Below are positions 17,008 through 26,139 of a DNA stretch of 64,000 bases, piece after piece. The stretch is from an uncultured Prevotella sp. (lineage in GTDB: Bacteria > Bacteroidota > Bacteroidia > Bacteroidales > Bacteroidaceae): the NCBI GenBank assembly GCA_944319935.1, contig CALUFM010000006.1:62001-126000 (forward strand), given 5' to 3'. The notes under the pieces are model-generated. The model searched no databases and had not been told where the DNA came from. It was given only the letters and a program-made list of their open reading frames with translations. The position numbers were made by a program, and so were the translations under genes. The number at the start of each line of letters is the position of its first letter. Positions within the stretch are counted from its first letter, which is position 1.

Positions 17008-17796
17008 CTATTTGCTCTTTTTGCATATTATCTGGTTGTCAAACTCGAGGTCGATGTACGAATACTTGTTCCATCCGGCCTGGCTAAGCCCGTATTTGTA
17101 GAACTTGCCGAGGCGGTCGAGCTTCTTCGCCGTGAAATCGGCTATCATGGCCTTGCGCCTGTTGACGTATTTCGTCTGCGGCAACACGCCTATATACACA
17201 ATGTGGTCGCCCACTCTCGGCACCAGCTCCACGCCAAGGTCTGGCAGGATGTTGACCTGCACAATCTGGTTTTTCCAGAAGTCGTCCTTCATTATCTCGA
17301 TGGCGAGGTTGGCAAGGTAGTTGCGCGCGTACCATTTTGATATGTTGCCAGTGGCGATGATGAGGTCAGACGTATAGTTGGAGTTTGGCATTATGCCGCC
17401 ATGGTCGTCAAGATAGTAGTCCTCGCCGCGCGAGTTCTTCACGCGGATGACGGGCAGCCGTTGCGTGACGCTTATGTAGACGCAGCCGTCCTTGGTCTTG
17501 TAGCACTGGGCTGTCTTGACGAACGGACTGTCTTTCAGCTTGTCCTCGATGTCGCGCGGGTTGACGTCGGCCATGCGCTTCTTGTAAGGATACAGCCTGT
17601 TGCGCTCAAGTATGCGCTTGATTTCGTCAGCACTGAGAAAGCCGTTCGTGCTGCCGTCCTCTATGCTTATCGTCACCTTGGCGCATACGGGGTAGGTGTC
17701 TTTGGGGTTGTTGAACGATGTCATGGCCAACACCACATAGACAGCCAAGGCCGCACAGAGCGTCACCTTCAATATGTTTCTCAGCCTCGCCTTCAT
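17008..17796 (-). CDS. ftsQ: Cell division protein FtsQ/DivIB
   Basis: 262 residues with a short cytoplasmic start, one membrane helix (ILKVTLCAALAVYVVLAM, about 8-25) and a periplasmic region with a POTRA-like domain (ISIEDGSTNGFLSADEIKRI) followed by the beta domain (YYLDDHGGIMP, then VNILPDLGVELVPRVGDHIV). This is the FtsQ layout: a bitopic division protein that joins FtsL-type proteins at the septum. Its start codon abuts the murC stop with no gap, and its end may overlap a longer ftsA reading, so the genes are translated from one transcript. Confidence 0.9.
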   Translation of the reverse strand: MKARLRNILKVTLCAALAVYVVLAMTSFNNPKDTYPVCAKVTISIEDGSTNGFLSADEIKRILERNRLYPYKKRMADVNPRDIEDKLKDSPFVKTAQCYKTKDGCVYISVTQRLPVIRVKNSRGEDYYLDDHGGIMPNSNYTSDLIIATGNISKWYARNYLANLAIEIMKDDFWKNQIVQVNILPDLGVELVPRVGDHIVYIGVLPQTKYVNRRKAMIADFTAKKLDRLGKFYKYGLSQAGWNKYSYIDLEFDNQIICKKSK

Positions 17797-19179
17797 TTAC
17801 TTGTACTTTTCCTGCAATATCTTCTCTATCTGCGGCACGTAGTTGTCAATGTCGCCCGCGCCCAAGACGACAAGCACCTCGAAGTCATGGTCACTCACAT
17901 ACCCAGGCACGTCTTCCTTGTGGAGCATCGTCTTCTTGACGCCCGGGGCGAGATTGTCGTATATCAACTGCGACGTAACGCCGGGGATAGGCTCCTCGCG
18001 GGCGGGATATATGTCGCAAAGCACGACCTCGTCAAGCAGGCTCAGGCTCTCGGCGAAGTCTTTGTAGAAGTCGCGCGTGCGGCTGTACAGGTGCGGCTGG
18101 AAGATGACCGTTATCCGCTTGTCTTTGTACAGTTCGCGTATGCTCATCGCGCTCTGGCGTATTTCCTTCGGATGATGGGCGTAGTCGCTGAGGAATACGA
18201 TGCGGTCGGTCTTCAGCTTGAAGTCGAAACGGCGGTCTACGCCGCGGTAAGTCCTCATGCCGTACTTCAGTTCCTCGGCCGTGCATCCGCAAAGCTGGGC
18301 CATGGCCATGGCGGCGATGCCGTTGTCGATGTTGACAGGCACGGGCTGGCCGAGGCGCACACCGTCAACCCGCTCGACGGGCGAAACGAAGTCGAAGGTG
18401 ATTTCGCCGTTCTCTATCACTATGTTCTCGGCGTGGAAGTCGCCCTCGTCGCGGCTGTACGTGTACACTGTCACGCCCTCCTGCACACGCTGGCGCATCT
18501 CCAGCCCTGTGTGCAATATGAGCGCGCCGCCGGGCTTTATCAGCTCCGTATAGTGGGCGAAGCTCTCAAGGTAGGCTTCCTTCGTGCCGTAGATGTCGAG
18601 GTGGTCGGGGTCGGTTGACGTGATGACGCTCATCAGCGGGCGCAGCCAGTGGAACGAGCGGTCGAACTCGTCGGCCTCTATGACCACGTAGTCGCTCTCC
18701 TTGCTCAGTATGTAGTTTGAGGCGTAGTTCTTCGTTATGCCACCGAGAAAGGCGTTGCAGTCAACGTGGCTCTGGTGCATTATGTGGGCGCACATGGCCG
18801 ACGTGGTTGTCTTGCCGTGCGTGCCGGCCACGCACAGGCCCTTGTGGGCGCGCGTGAGGATGCCCAGCACTTGCGCGCGCTTCTCGACCGTGAAACCCTT
18901 TTCACGGAAATGCGCCAGTTCCTTGTGGTCGGCCGGGATGGCCGGGGTGTACACCACGAGCGTCGCGTCCTTGTTGCGGCAGGCGTGGGGCACTTTTTCT
19001 ATGTCTTCGTCATAGTGTATCAGCATGCCCTCCTTTTCAAGTTGTTCGGTCAGGGCGGACGGTGTCTTGTCATAACCTGCCACCACGACGCCCCTGTGGA
19101 GGAAGTAACGGGCGATTGCGCTCATGCCGATGCCGCCAGCTCCCACGAAATACACTGCTTTTATGTCTGTTAGTTCCAT
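17797..19179 (-). CDS. murC: UDP-N-acetylmuramate--L-alanine ligase
   Basis: A 460-residue Mur ligase that adds L-Ala to UDP-MurNAc, the first amino-acid step of peptidoglycan precursor synthesis. N-terminal UDP-binding GAGGIGMS (13-20), ATP loop GTHGKTTT (119-126), central DEFDRSFHWL and the C-terminal LSDYAHHPKEI. I chose the ATG at 19179 (MELTDIKAVYFVGAGG); the TTG at 19191 lies inside the R2-type leader. The leader just before this ATG reads CTCCTTTAACTACTTGG then AAAAGACA, the R2 tail also found before mraY. The gap from murG is 101 bp and made of repeats. Confidence 0.96.
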   Translation of the reverse strand: MELTDIKAVYFVGAGGIGMSAIARYFLHRGVVVAGYDKTPSALTEQLEKEGMLIHYDEDIEKVPHACRNKDATLVVYTPAIPADHKELAHFREKGFTVEKRAQVLGILTRAHKGLCVAGTHGKTTTSAMCAHIMHQSHVDCNAFLGGITKNYASNYILSKESDYVVIEADEFDRSFHWLRPLMSVITSTDPDHLDIYGTKEAYLESFAHYTELIKPGGALILHTGLEMRQRVQEGVTVYTYSRDEGDFHAENIVIENGEITFDFVSPVERVDGVRLGQPVPVNIDNGIAAMAMAQLCGCTAEELKYGMRTYRGVDRRFDFKLKTDRIVFLSDYAHHPKEIRQSAMSIRELYKDKRITVIFQPHLYSRTRDFYKDFAESLSLLDEVVLCDIYPAREEPIPGVTSQLIYDNLAPGVKKTMLHKEDVPGYVSDHDFEVLVVLGAGDIDNYVPQIEKILQEKYK

Positions 19180-19182
19180 TGT

Positions 19183-19256
19183 CTTTTCCAAGTAGTTAAA
19201 GGAGTAAAAAGGTGTTTCCGTTCCCTGCGGTCGCTAAGGAGTTAAAGACATTTGTC
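19183..19256 (-). repeat. R2 element, partial, forming the murC leader
   Basis: The minus strand carries GTCTTTAACTCCTTAGCGAC, a degenerated middle, and the tail CTCCTTTAACTACTTGGAA with AAAAGACA immediately before the murC ATG. Only one arm is recognisable. Confidence 0.75.
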
Positions 19257-19271
19257 TTGGCTCTTCCTTCC

Positions 19272-19303
19272 CTCACCTTCTCACTTTCTCACCTTCTCAC
19301 TTT
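19272..19303. repeat. Two exact 16-bp tandem copies overlapping the murG stop
   Basis: CTCACCTTCTCACTTT occurs twice back to back (19272-19287, 19288-19303). On the minus strand it encodes the last residues of MurG (KSEKVRK) and its TGA. Confidence 0.9.
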
Positions 19304-20411
19304 TTTCTTGCGCCAGCCTTACCACCTCGTCGGCGATGACGTCGGCCGAGTCAGGCAGGGCGAGCTTCTTTATGTTCGCGCCGAGCGAGGCCAGGCGCGC
19401 GTCGTCGGCCACGGTCTTGACCGCCAAGCCTATGACCTGCGCGGGCGCGTCGGCGTCTTTCACGTACAGGGCGGCGTCCTTCTCGACAAGGGCCATGGCG
19501 TTTTTCGTCTGGTGGTCTTCGGCCACGTTGGGCGACGGCACGAGTATGACGGGCTTGCCTATGAGGCAGAACTCCGAGATGCTGCTCGCCCCGGCGCGGC
19601 TGATTACGAGGTCGGCGGCCCGGTAAGCCGCGCCCATGTCGCTGATGAAGTCGGTCACCTTGAGCATGGGCAGGTCGTCGCGCCCTTTCAGCCGCTCGGC
19701 TATCGACGCGCTGTAATACTTGCCCGTCTGCCAGATGAACTGCACTCCTGAGGCCTTTATGTCGTCAAGATGCTGCAGCACGCTCTCGTTCATCGTCCTC
19801 GCACCGAGGCTTCCGCCCACGATGAGTACGGTGCGCTTGCCCTCGTCAAGCCCGAACGAGCGCAGGGCTTCGGCCTTGGTCAACTTCGTGTCAAGCAAGG
19901 CCTGGCGCACGGGGTTGCCCGTCTTCAGGATTTTTTCGGCCGGGAAGAACCGCTCCATGCCGTCGTATGCCACGCAGATGCGCTGCACTTTCTTGGCGAG
20001 CAGCTTGTTCGTCACGCCGGCGTACGAGTTCTGCTCCTGTATCAGGCAGGGCACGCCCTGCTTGGCGCACTCGTTCAGCGTGGGGCCGCTGGCGTATCCG
20101 CCTACCCCGACGGCCGCCATCGGCCTGAACTCGCGTATTATCTTCTTCGCCATGCGCTGGCTTTTCCATATCCTGTACAGCACGACGATGTTCTTCAACA
20201 TGTTCTTACGGTCGAAGCCGCAGATGGGCAAGCCCACTATCTTATAGCCGGCGGCCGGTACGCGCTGCATCTCCATGCGCCCCAACGCTCCCACGAACAG
20301 GATTTCGGCGTCAGGGTGCTTGGCGCGGATGGCGTTGGCTATCGACACGGCCGGGAATATGTGGCCGCCCGTACCGCCTCCGCTGATTATTATCCTCAAT
20401 TTTTCGTCCAT
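19281..20411 (-). CDS. murG: UDP-GlcNAc:lipid II GlcNAc transferase
   Basis: A 376-residue GT28 glycosyltransferase that converts lipid I to lipid II on the inner face of the membrane. N-terminal GGGTGGHIFP (11-20) binds the phosphates. The C-terminal half has GGSLGARTMNES, the donor-site SRAGASSISEF and DHQTKNA. I chose the ATG at 20411 (MDEKLRIIISGGGTGG); nine upstream codons lie within the promoter region. The last seven residues come from a 16-bp tandem repeat. In most Bacteroidota murG directly follows ftsW. Here it starts its own transcript from 20436-20467, and ftsW lies 25 kb away on the other strand. Confidence 0.96.
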   Translation of the reverse strand: MDEKLRIIISGGGTGGHIFPAVSIANAIRAKHPDAEILFVGALGRMEMQRVPAAGYKIVGLPICGFDRKNMLKNIVVLYRIWKSQRMAKKIIREFRPMAAVGVGGYASGPTLNECAKQGVPCLIQEQNSYAGVTNKLLAKKVQRICVAYDGMERFFPAEKILKTGNPVRQALLDTKLTKAEALRSFGLDEGKRTVLIVGGSLGARTMNESVLQHLDDIKASGVQFIWQTGKYYSASIAERLKGRDDLPMLKVTDFISDMGAAYRAADLVISRAGASSISEFCLIGKPVILVPSPNVAEDHQTKNAMALVEKDAALYVKDADAPAQVIGLAVKTVADDARLASLGANIKKLALPDSADVIADEVVRLAQEKSEKVRK

Positions 20412-20435
20412 AAAGCTTCGTACCTTATTATTCGG

Positions 20436-20467
20436 CAAAAGTAATCAAATTTTTTCTTTTACTGCAA
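20436..20467 (-). promoter_or_regulatory. Promoter of the murG-murC-ftsQ-ftsA-ftsZ operon
   Basis: Minus strand TACTTTTG (20443-20436), with TTG at 20467-20465 about 21 bp up. It lies 25 bp before the murG ATG, so this half of the dcw cluster appears to have its own promoter. Confidence 0.65.
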
Positions 20468-20970
20468 TTTTAAAGCATATTTTTCCAGCCCGCATGAAAA
20501 ATATCAAACCTCAACACCAAGCCCGCACACGGCCGCCGCAGATGGCACATGGAACGGCCGTAGGCGCAAGGCGCAACCGGCACGCCGGCACGAGGCCGCA
20601 CGCACCGAAGTGACACTATGCAACCATTGTGACGGAACGGGCTTACACTTTGATTTCGCGACGGCGTCCTGAAACGCCTCCATCCGCCGCCGACCGGCCG
20701 CCGGGCGGTTTCAAGCGGCTCCACGGGCGGCCATCAGCCCGCCGTCAGCCGCATAACGCGACACGAAAGGCGGCAAAACGCAACGCAAGAGGCGGCCTTC
20801 CATGCCGCAAAACGCCGTCTTTCGCACCGCTGCGTCCAATCCCTCAACAAGAGTCCCATCGGCGAGAAAGAAACAAAAAAGAGCAAAAAGACGTGCGAAC
20901 GGCGTATTTTGGCACGTCAACGGCCAAACAAGCGGCATGCAAAAGGCCGCATATCACCAACCACGCAAAC
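20468..20970. repeat. Repeat-rich gap without a credible gene between murG and the EnvC-like gene
   Basis: About 500 bp without a convincing protein. The open frames here have no family resemblance and consist of GC-rich repeat words. From 20760 on, degenerate R1 units appear (AAAGGCGGCAAAACGC, AGGCGGCCTTCC, GCAAAAGGCCGCATATCACC). This is also one of the two inferred ends of the dcw inversion. Confidence 0.55.
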
Positions 20971-21003
20971 AAAAAAGGGGCGTCAGCCATTTGCCGACGC
21001 CCC
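20971..21003 (-). terminator. Intrinsic terminator of the dut-TPR-DUF4292-EnvC operon
   Basis: The minus strand reads GGGGCGTCGGC, AAAT, GGCTGACGCCCC and then TTTTTTG. This is a strong stem with a U-tract, 102 bp beyond the stop of the EnvC-like gene. Confidence 0.85.
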
Positions 21004-21104
21004 GATATTCAAACAAAAGCCATCGCCCATACAGGCAACGCCCGAATTACATTATGTCGCCTTTCAGCCGAAACAGCTTACACCCTGCAACGTGCCCAGG
21101 CGTC

Positions 21105-22682
21105 TCACCTGAGCCAGCTCTCGGGGTTCAGCATGGACATGCCGCGCCACAACTGGAACTGCAGCATGTTGTCGCCGCCGACGGTGCCGAGCGTCTGCCC
21201 CGTGCTGACACGCTGGCCCTTACGCACGCTGACAGAACTGAAGTTGCAGTAAACGGAGATGTAATTGCCGTGGCGCACCATGACAACCATCGTCCCGTCA
21301 AGGTTGCTCACCGCGCTGACCTCGCCGTTGAACACCGAACGCACCGCCGCGCCGGGCTGGGCAAGCAGGGTTATGCCGTTGCTGTTGAGCCTTACGTTCC
21401 TCAGTCCGGGCACGTTGTACTGACCGTAATGTGTCATTATCCTGCATGAGCCGGCAAGTGGCATAGGCAGACGACCGCGGTTGCGCTCGAAACTGCCGCT
21501 CAGCTTGCGGTCCTCTGTGTCAAGCGTCATGGCCGCATCCGCGCTTTTCTTCGCCCGCGCCACTTCCCTGTCGTTGCGTTCTTTCTCTACACGCGCCTTG
21601 CGCTCGGCCGCTATGCGCTCCTCCTCGGCCTCGCGGGCCTTGCGTTCGGCTTTCTCGCGGGCCTTGGCGTCCTTCTCGGCGGCTGCCTGCGCCTCGGCTT
21701 TCAACCGCTCCTCACGCGCCTTGGCCTCGGCCACACGGCGGGCGTTCTCACGTGCGGCGGCCTCGGCGGCGGCCTTCTTGCGCGCCAGTTCCTCGGCCCT
21801 GCGCTTCGCCTCGGCGGCCGCTTGAGCCTTCCTGCGCGCCTCGGCTTCTGCGCGCGCCTTCGCCTTGGCCACCTCTTCGGCCACAAGGCGGTTGATTTTG
21901 GCGTTAAGGTCGGCGTCCTTCTTGCGCTGCTCGGCCAATATGTTTTGTATCGTCTTCTGCTGCTTTTGCAGGCTGTTCACCATCTGCTGCTGCTCGGCTT
22001 GCTTGCCCTCCATGGCCGCATGCTCCTGCCTGCCCTTGCTGAGCAGGGTGTTCTTCTGCCCCCTTACCAGCTGCAGCTCTTTGTGCTTGGCCTCTATCTG
22101 GCGTTGCTTGGCCTTGACCATCTCGCCCTGCGACCGCTGGAAGGCGGCGTACTCACGGACGAAACGCAGTCGGCGGTACATCTGCGCGAAGTTCTTCGCG
22201 CTGAAAATGAACATCAGCTTGTCTTGCACGGTGCGCTTGCCGGCGAGGTAGCGCATCGACTTTATGTACTTGGCCTTGCGCTCCTCAAGCTGTTTTTCCA
22301 GCATTGCGAGCTGGCTTTGCAGCATGCTTATGTTGCCGTCAAGGTGCGCAATCTCGCTCTGGATGGTGTCGATTGACTTCTTGTGGCGGTCAATCTCGGT
22401 ATTAAGCACCATCAGGTCGCCAAGGCGTTTCTTCACGTCGGCCTTGTTGGCGCGCAACAGGCGTTCCTGCTGCTTTATCTTGCGCTGCACGCCGGCACGC
22501 TGGTTGCGCAGCCCCTTGATTGACGAATTTGAGTATTTGGCCGTGTTTTTCTTCTTTGCCGTGCTGCGTTTCTTGGTCACGCGCGTCGTCTTCGCCTTCT
22601 TCCGCGTGGTTTGTTTCTTGGTCTGCGCGGAGAAGGGGAAGGCTATAGCCAACGCAAAAAATAAAATCAGGAGTCGTTTCAT
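21105..22682 (-). CDS. EnvC-like murein hydrolase activator with degenerate LytM domain
   Basis: 525 residues. Signal peptide (MKRLLILFFALAIAFPFSA), a Lys/Arg/Thr-rich stretch (22-50), a long coiled coil (about 55-380, including an Ala/Arg/Lys/Glu heptad-rich region), then an M23/LytM domain (about 410-525). The zinc ligands look lost: the GIDI region reads NGITLLAQPG, and the HxH position reads LQFQLW. EnvC of E. coli is likewise inactive and activates amidases, so that is the likely role here. Its start touches the stop of the DUF4292 gene. The operon runs dut, TPR lipoprotein, DUF4292, EnvC. Confidence 0.85.
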   Translation of the reverse strand: MKRLLILFFALAIAFPFSAQTKKQTTRKKAKTTRVTKKRSTAKKKNTAKYSNSSIKGLRNQRAGVQRKIKQQERLLRANKADVKKRLGDLMVLNTEIDRHKKSIDTIQSEIAHLDGNISMLQSQLAMLEKQLEERKAKYIKSMRYLAGKRTVQDKLMFIFSAKNFAQMYRRLRFVREYAAFQRSQGEMVKAKQRQIEAKHKELQLVRGQKNTLLSKGRQEHAAMEGKQAEQQQMVNSLQKQQKTIQNILAEQRKKDADLNAKINRLVAEEVAKAKARAEAEARRKAQAAAEAKRRAEELARKKAAAEAAARENARRVAEAKAREERLKAEAQAAAEKDAKAREKAERKAREAEEERIAAERKARVEKERNDREVARAKKSADAAMTLDTEDRKLSGSFERNRGRLPMPLAGSCRIMTHYGQYNVPGLRNVRLNSNGITLLAQPGAAVRSVFNGEVSAVSNLDGTMVVMVRHGNYISVYCNFSSVSVRKGQRVSTGQTLGTVGGDNMLQFQLWRGMSMLNPESWLR

Positions 22683-23579
22683 TTACAGTTTCATCAGTCT
22701 GTTCATCACGTCTTGCACGCTTACGTGCTTGTATTTGCCCGACACCGAGGTGTAAGTCTCCCAGTCGCCTGACGTGTCGATGCCGTCAAGTGACATGTTC
22801 AGGCTCATGCGCTTGCCGCCTTTCACGGCGTCGCTCTTCATAATAAGCGTTATGTCCATCGGGAACTGCTTACGCCCCAACGGCTTGAACGAGCCGTAGT
22901 TGCACGTGACCGTGGTCGTGCCGGACGTCTTGCCTGAATACGTAACGTCAACCGAACGGAGCTGTCCGCTCGTCTTGTCCGCACTCCAACGGTAGCTCAT
23001 GCTGCCGCGCTTGAGCGAAACTATGGTGTTCGCCACGGCGTCATTGAACGTAACGGAGAAGTTTTTGAGCGATGAATCCGTTATTTCTTGCGTTCCGGGG
23101 ATGAACAATTGGTTCCAGAACAGGGCTTGCAGGGCATAGAAGTCAAGCCCGTTGTCGCGCAAGAAGTCAACATCCGCATAGCTTGCCTTGACGTATTCCT
23201 TGTTGATGCGGTCCATAAGGATGACGTAATCCTTGGCAAATTCCAAGCGGCCGACCTCCATCAGGCCGAACGGCGTCAACTGTATGCGTATCACCTCGTC
23301 CTTTTTCATCTTCAGCGAACCGCTCACCGACAGGTCTTTCGAACCCGTGTTGATGGTGAACTTTATTTTCGAGGATATGCTCTTGGCATAGACTTCGTTG
23401 TCATACACCTTCCTCATGAAGTCAATCTTTTGTGTTTCTGACGATGCCGCGCCCCTTGACACTCCCGTGGCTGACGTCGTTCCGTCAACCGCCACCTTCT
23501 TCGTGCCGCACGAAACCACGGCACACGACACGGCCACAAGCATCATTCCACACAAAAACAGTTTACTTGTCTTCCACAT
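22683..23579 (-). CDS. DUF4292 family lipoprotein
   Basis: 298 residues. The lipoprotein signal ends at VSCAVVSCG, with Cys 19 or 24 as the modified residue. The body (about 50-298) is beta-rich, with strands such as SKIKFTINTGSKDLSVSG, LKMKKDEVIRIQLTPFG and FPMDITLIMKSD. It resembles the DUF4292 family, whose shape recalls LolA/LolB-type lipid-carrier folds. Function is not established. The gene overlaps the TPR gene by 17 bp and abuts the EnvC-like gene, so the three are translationally linked and probably serve the envelope together. Confidence 0.82.
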   Translation of the reverse strand: MWKTSKLFLCGMMLVAVSCAVVSCGTKKVAVDGTTSATGVSRGAASSETQKIDFMRKVYDNEVYAKSISSKIKFTINTGSKDLSVSGSLKMKKDEVIRIQLTPFGLMEVGRLEFAKDYVILMDRINKEYVKASYADVDFLRDNGLDFYALQALFWNQLFIPGTQEITDSSLKNFSVTFNDAVANTIVSLKRGSMSYRWSADKTSGQLRSVDVTYSGKTSGTTTVTCNYGSFKPLGRKQFPMDITLIMKSDAVKGGKRMSLNMSLDGIDTSGDWETYTSVSGKYKHVSVQDVMNRLMKL

Positions 23580-25341
23580 ATTTCTTTAGTTTTATCTTTC
23601 TCCTGAGAGCCTTGTCGTTCTCGGTTCCTATCTCCAAAGCCTTCTGCCAGTATTCCAGCGCGCCGTCGATGTCTCCGTTCAGGGCGTGGATGTCTCCCGC
23701 ATGTTCTATTATCACCGCGCTTTCCGTGGTGTCGTTCTTAACCGCCATGTCGATGTATTGCGCCGCCTCGGCGTATTTGCCCTGCTTGAACAATATCCAA
23801 GCATAAGTGTCAAGGAAGGTAGAATTGTCCGGTTCGGCCTGCACCGTGCGGTAACTCATCTGCGCGGCTTTCTCCAATTGTGTATTCTTTTCAGACAAAT
23901 AATAGGCATAATTGTTAAGGCAGCCAAGGTTGTCGTCCTTCCACTGCAGGCAACTGTCATACGCGGCGTAGGCTTCCTTGTCAAGACCTTTTTCATGAAG
24001 GATGTCGCCTATGATGGCGTAAAAGTCGGAGACAAGCTCCGGATTGCTTTGGTCATCGATTTGGCCGACACCCTTGCGGAACGTTTCAAGCGCGTTGTCG
24101 TCATCGTCTTTTTGGACGTATGCAAGACCGAGGAAGTAATAAAAGGCCATTTCATCGGGATTGTAGTCAAGTCCTTGGCGTGAAAGCTCCACCACGCCGT
24201 CAAAGTCTTGCTTCGTCCACACTGACTGTATGAGCTGCAGACGCGCGCCGACATTGTCGGGAGAGATGGCCAACACCGTTTCAAGAACTCGCGAGATAGA
24301 GTCTTGCGGCATCTGTTTCAGCGTCATGTAGGCGGCATACAGCTCCGCCATGTCTGACGTTTCCTGCGGTTGGGCGAGTATTTTCTTGAACAGGCTGATA
24401 ACCTCCGTGCTGTCGCCGCCTTGCTTCTCGTTGTCAGCAACGACCTGACGCATCAACGCCATCTTGCCGTCAACGGGCGTCTTTGCGTTGACCAGCATCT
24501 CCTCTTGCAGCGAGTCAGCCCGCTGCACTTGGCCGGAAGCCTTGTAATAGTCAATCATCGACATGCGCGCCATGACGTTTTCCGGGTCGGCGCGCAACAC
24601 TTCTTCGTATTGCCTGTAAGCTTCCTCCAGCTTGCCGTTCTGCAACAGCCAGTTGCCCATCATCACACGGTAGCCCATGTCGTTAGGATGCTTGGCCGAC
24701 ATGGTTTTCAGTTCGTTGAACTCTTCTTCTTTCTTGCCCTGCAATGAGTAGATTCTCATCTTGGCGAGCGTAAGGTCTTCGTTCTCGCCTTCAAGCGTTT
24801 CCATGCGCTCCAGCACGCCAAGCATGCTGTCATAATCCTTCTGCTTGCCGTAAAGTTGCGCCAAGATGTCAAGCACGTCCGAACGTTCCGGACTGTTGTG
24901 CGCCAGTTTCTCATACGCCTTTATGGCCTCGCCCATGTCGCCGATGCGTATGTACGCCGTGCCGAGACGCTCAAGATAGGCGTTGTTCGCGGGGTCAAGC
25001 TCGGCCGCTTTTTGCAAGTCTTCAAGCACGGCGGTGTCTCCTTTAAGCACTCCGTCGTAAGAAGACAGCATGAAATACGCCTCAGCCGCGTTGGGATTGA
25101 TGCGCAGGCAATGGCGCAACAGGTCGTAAGCGGCATCGAAATTTCCGTTTACCTGCTGCCTCACGGCCTCGTAATAAAACATCTTGAAGCGCAAGCTGTC
25201 GTTGCGGCTTATGCCCGGGACAAAGGCTACAGCCCCGCCTTCCGCGCCGCCTGAAGTGGCCTCACGCCCCGAACCGCCACATGCTGACACCATCAGCACG
25301 GCCGACAAGCAGGCAAGAACATGCGAAATTAACCGTTTCAT
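23563..25341 (-). CDS. TPR-repeat lipoprotein
   Basis: 592 residues from the ATG at 25341. The lipoprotein signal ends VLMVSACGG. The rest is a run of tetratricopeptide units (for example AYFMLSSYDGVLKGDTAVLE, AYEKLAHNSPERSDVLDILA, AYAAYDSCLQWKDDNLGCLN), probably more than ten, forming a periplasmic scaffold. TPR lipoproteins of this size lie beside DUF4292 and EnvC-like genes in related genomes as I remember them. The partner is unknown. It is preceded by dut (27-bp gap) and overlaps the DUF4292 gene by 17 bp. A TTG four codons upstream is less likely. Confidence 0.88.
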   Translation of the reverse strand: MKRLISHVLACLSAVLMVSACGGSGREATSGGAEGGAVAFVPGISRNDSLRFKMFYYEAVRQQVNGNFDAAYDLLRHCLRINPNAAEAYFMLSSYDGVLKGDTAVLEDLQKAAELDPANNAYLERLGTAYIRIGDMGEAIKAYEKLAHNSPERSDVLDILAQLYGKQKDYDSMLGVLERMETLEGENEDLTLAKMRIYSLQGKKEEEFNELKTMSAKHPNDMGYRVMMGNWLLQNGKLEEAYRQYEEVLRADPENVMARMSMIDYYKASGQVQRADSLQEEMLVNAKTPVDGKMALMRQVVADNEKQGGDSTEVISLFKKILAQPQETSDMAELYAAYMTLKQMPQDSISRVLETVLAISPDNVGARLQLIQSVWTKQDFDGVVELSRQGLDYNPDEMAFYYFLGLAYVQKDDDDNALETFRKGVGQIDDQSNPELVSDFYAIIGDILHEKGLDKEAYAAYDSCLQWKDDNLGCLNNYAYYLSEKNTQLEKAAQMSYRTVQAEPDNSTFLDTYAWILFKQGKYAEAAQYIDMAVKNDTTESAVIIEHAGDIHALNGDIDGALEYWQKALEIGTENDKALRRKIKLKKYVEDK

Positions 25342-25368
25342 CGATTCATTCAAATGCTTTTCCCCATC

Positions 25369-25806
25369 TCATTTCACTCCGGTATGGCCGTATCCGCCCT
25401 CACCGCGCTCTGTATCGCCAAGCACGTCAACCTCTGCGAAATCGACGGTCTCATGCCGAGCCACAACCATCTGGGCTATGCGTTCACCGTCGTTGACGAC
25501 AAACTCTTCGCCCGAAAGGTTCACCAAGAGAACCATCACCTCGCCCCTGTAATCAGAGTCAATCGTCCCCGGCGAATTGAGTACGGTTATCCCGTGCTTC
25601 AAGGCGAGACCGCTGCGCGGACGAACCTGCGCCTCATAGCCTTCGGGCAACGCGATATGAAGCCCCGTGGAAATGAGCTTCCGTTCAAGCGGACGCAAGG
25701 TCACGGGGGCGTCGATGTTAGCCCTCAGGTCAACGCCCGCGCTCTGCGGCGTGGCGTAGGCCGGCAACGGCTGACGCCCCTTGTTGATGATTTCAACTCG
25801 TATCAT
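25369..25806 (-). CDS. dut: dUTP diphosphatase (dUTPase)
   Basis: A 145-residue trimeric dUTPase that hydrolyses dUTP to dUMP and PPi, keeping uracil out of DNA and feeding thymidylate synthesis. All five motifs are present: AGVDLRA (23-29), RSGLA (64-68), [14 protein letters not shown] (76-89), GERIAQM (107-113) and the closing loop [10 protein letters not shown] (134-143). The chosen ATG at 25806 gives [10 protein letters not shown]; ten upstream codons have no counterpart. It is the first gene of the minus-strand operon and lies divergent from dgt, another dNTP-cleaning enzyme. Confidence 0.96.
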   Translation of the reverse strand: MIRVEIINKGRQPLPAYATPQSAGVDLRANIDAPVTLRPLERKLISTGLHIALPEGYEAQVRPRSGLALKHGITVLNSPGTIDSDYRGEVMVLLVNLSGEEFVVNDGERIAQMVVARHETVDFAEVDVLGDTERGEGGYGHTGVK

Positions 25807-25833
25807 TATGTCTTTCTTTTTATTTATAAGGTG

Positions 25834-25841
25834 CAAAAATA
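25834..25841 (-). promoter_or_regulatory. -7 box for the dut operon
   Basis: Minus strand TATTTTTG, 28 bp before the dut ATG, in an AT-rich region. No clear -33. Confidence 0.55.
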
Positions 25842-25905
25842 AATAATAATATCCACATATCAGCTATTTTACAACTAAAAAGGAAGATTTTAGCCATTTT
25901 TAGAC

Positions 25906-25913
25906 TACTTTTG
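25906..25913 (+). promoter_or_regulatory. -7 box for dgt
   Basis: TACTTTTG on the plus strand. If used, transcription begins just before the R3 element, and the dgt leader of about 220 nt contains the whole repeat. Confidence 0.5.
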
Positions 25914-25917
25914 CGGC

Positions 25918-26130
25918 GTTAAATAATGCATAATTCATAATGCACAATGCATAATAAGGCTGCGCACTTAATGCACAATGCATAATTCATAATGCACAAT
26001 AAGGCTGCGCTTTGGTATGAACGGGATGCTGCAATACTACATGAACGAGGCGTTTGGCCGGAATACGACGGTAAGCCTGCGTCACGGCGCAGCTCTATCA
26101 TGCATTGTGCATTATGAATTATGAATTAAA
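25918..26130. repeat. R3 element, complete, in the dgt leader
   Basis: Left side (25918-26010) holds two copies of ATGCATAATTCATAATGCAC-type sequence, each followed by AATAAGGCTGCGC. Right side (26085-26130) has GGCGCAGCTC and then GCATTGTGCATTATGAATTA, its reverse complement. A GC-rich 80-bp core lies between. The right end stops about 10 bp before the dgt ATG. A second R3 copy lies at 32067-32348. Confidence 0.85.
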
Positions 26131-26139
26131 AAAACGATT

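Noticed and set aside
20629..21252. A 207-codon plus-strand frame after murG
   Set aside because: It crosses R1 repeat DNA and the terminator and runs into the EnvC-like gene on the other strand. Its composition is Arg/Pro/His-rich, as expected from a shadow frame.
25919..26101. A 60-residue minus-strand reading frame
   Set aside because: It is a translation of R3 repeat words (CIMNYALCI, CIVHYELCI) with no protein character.
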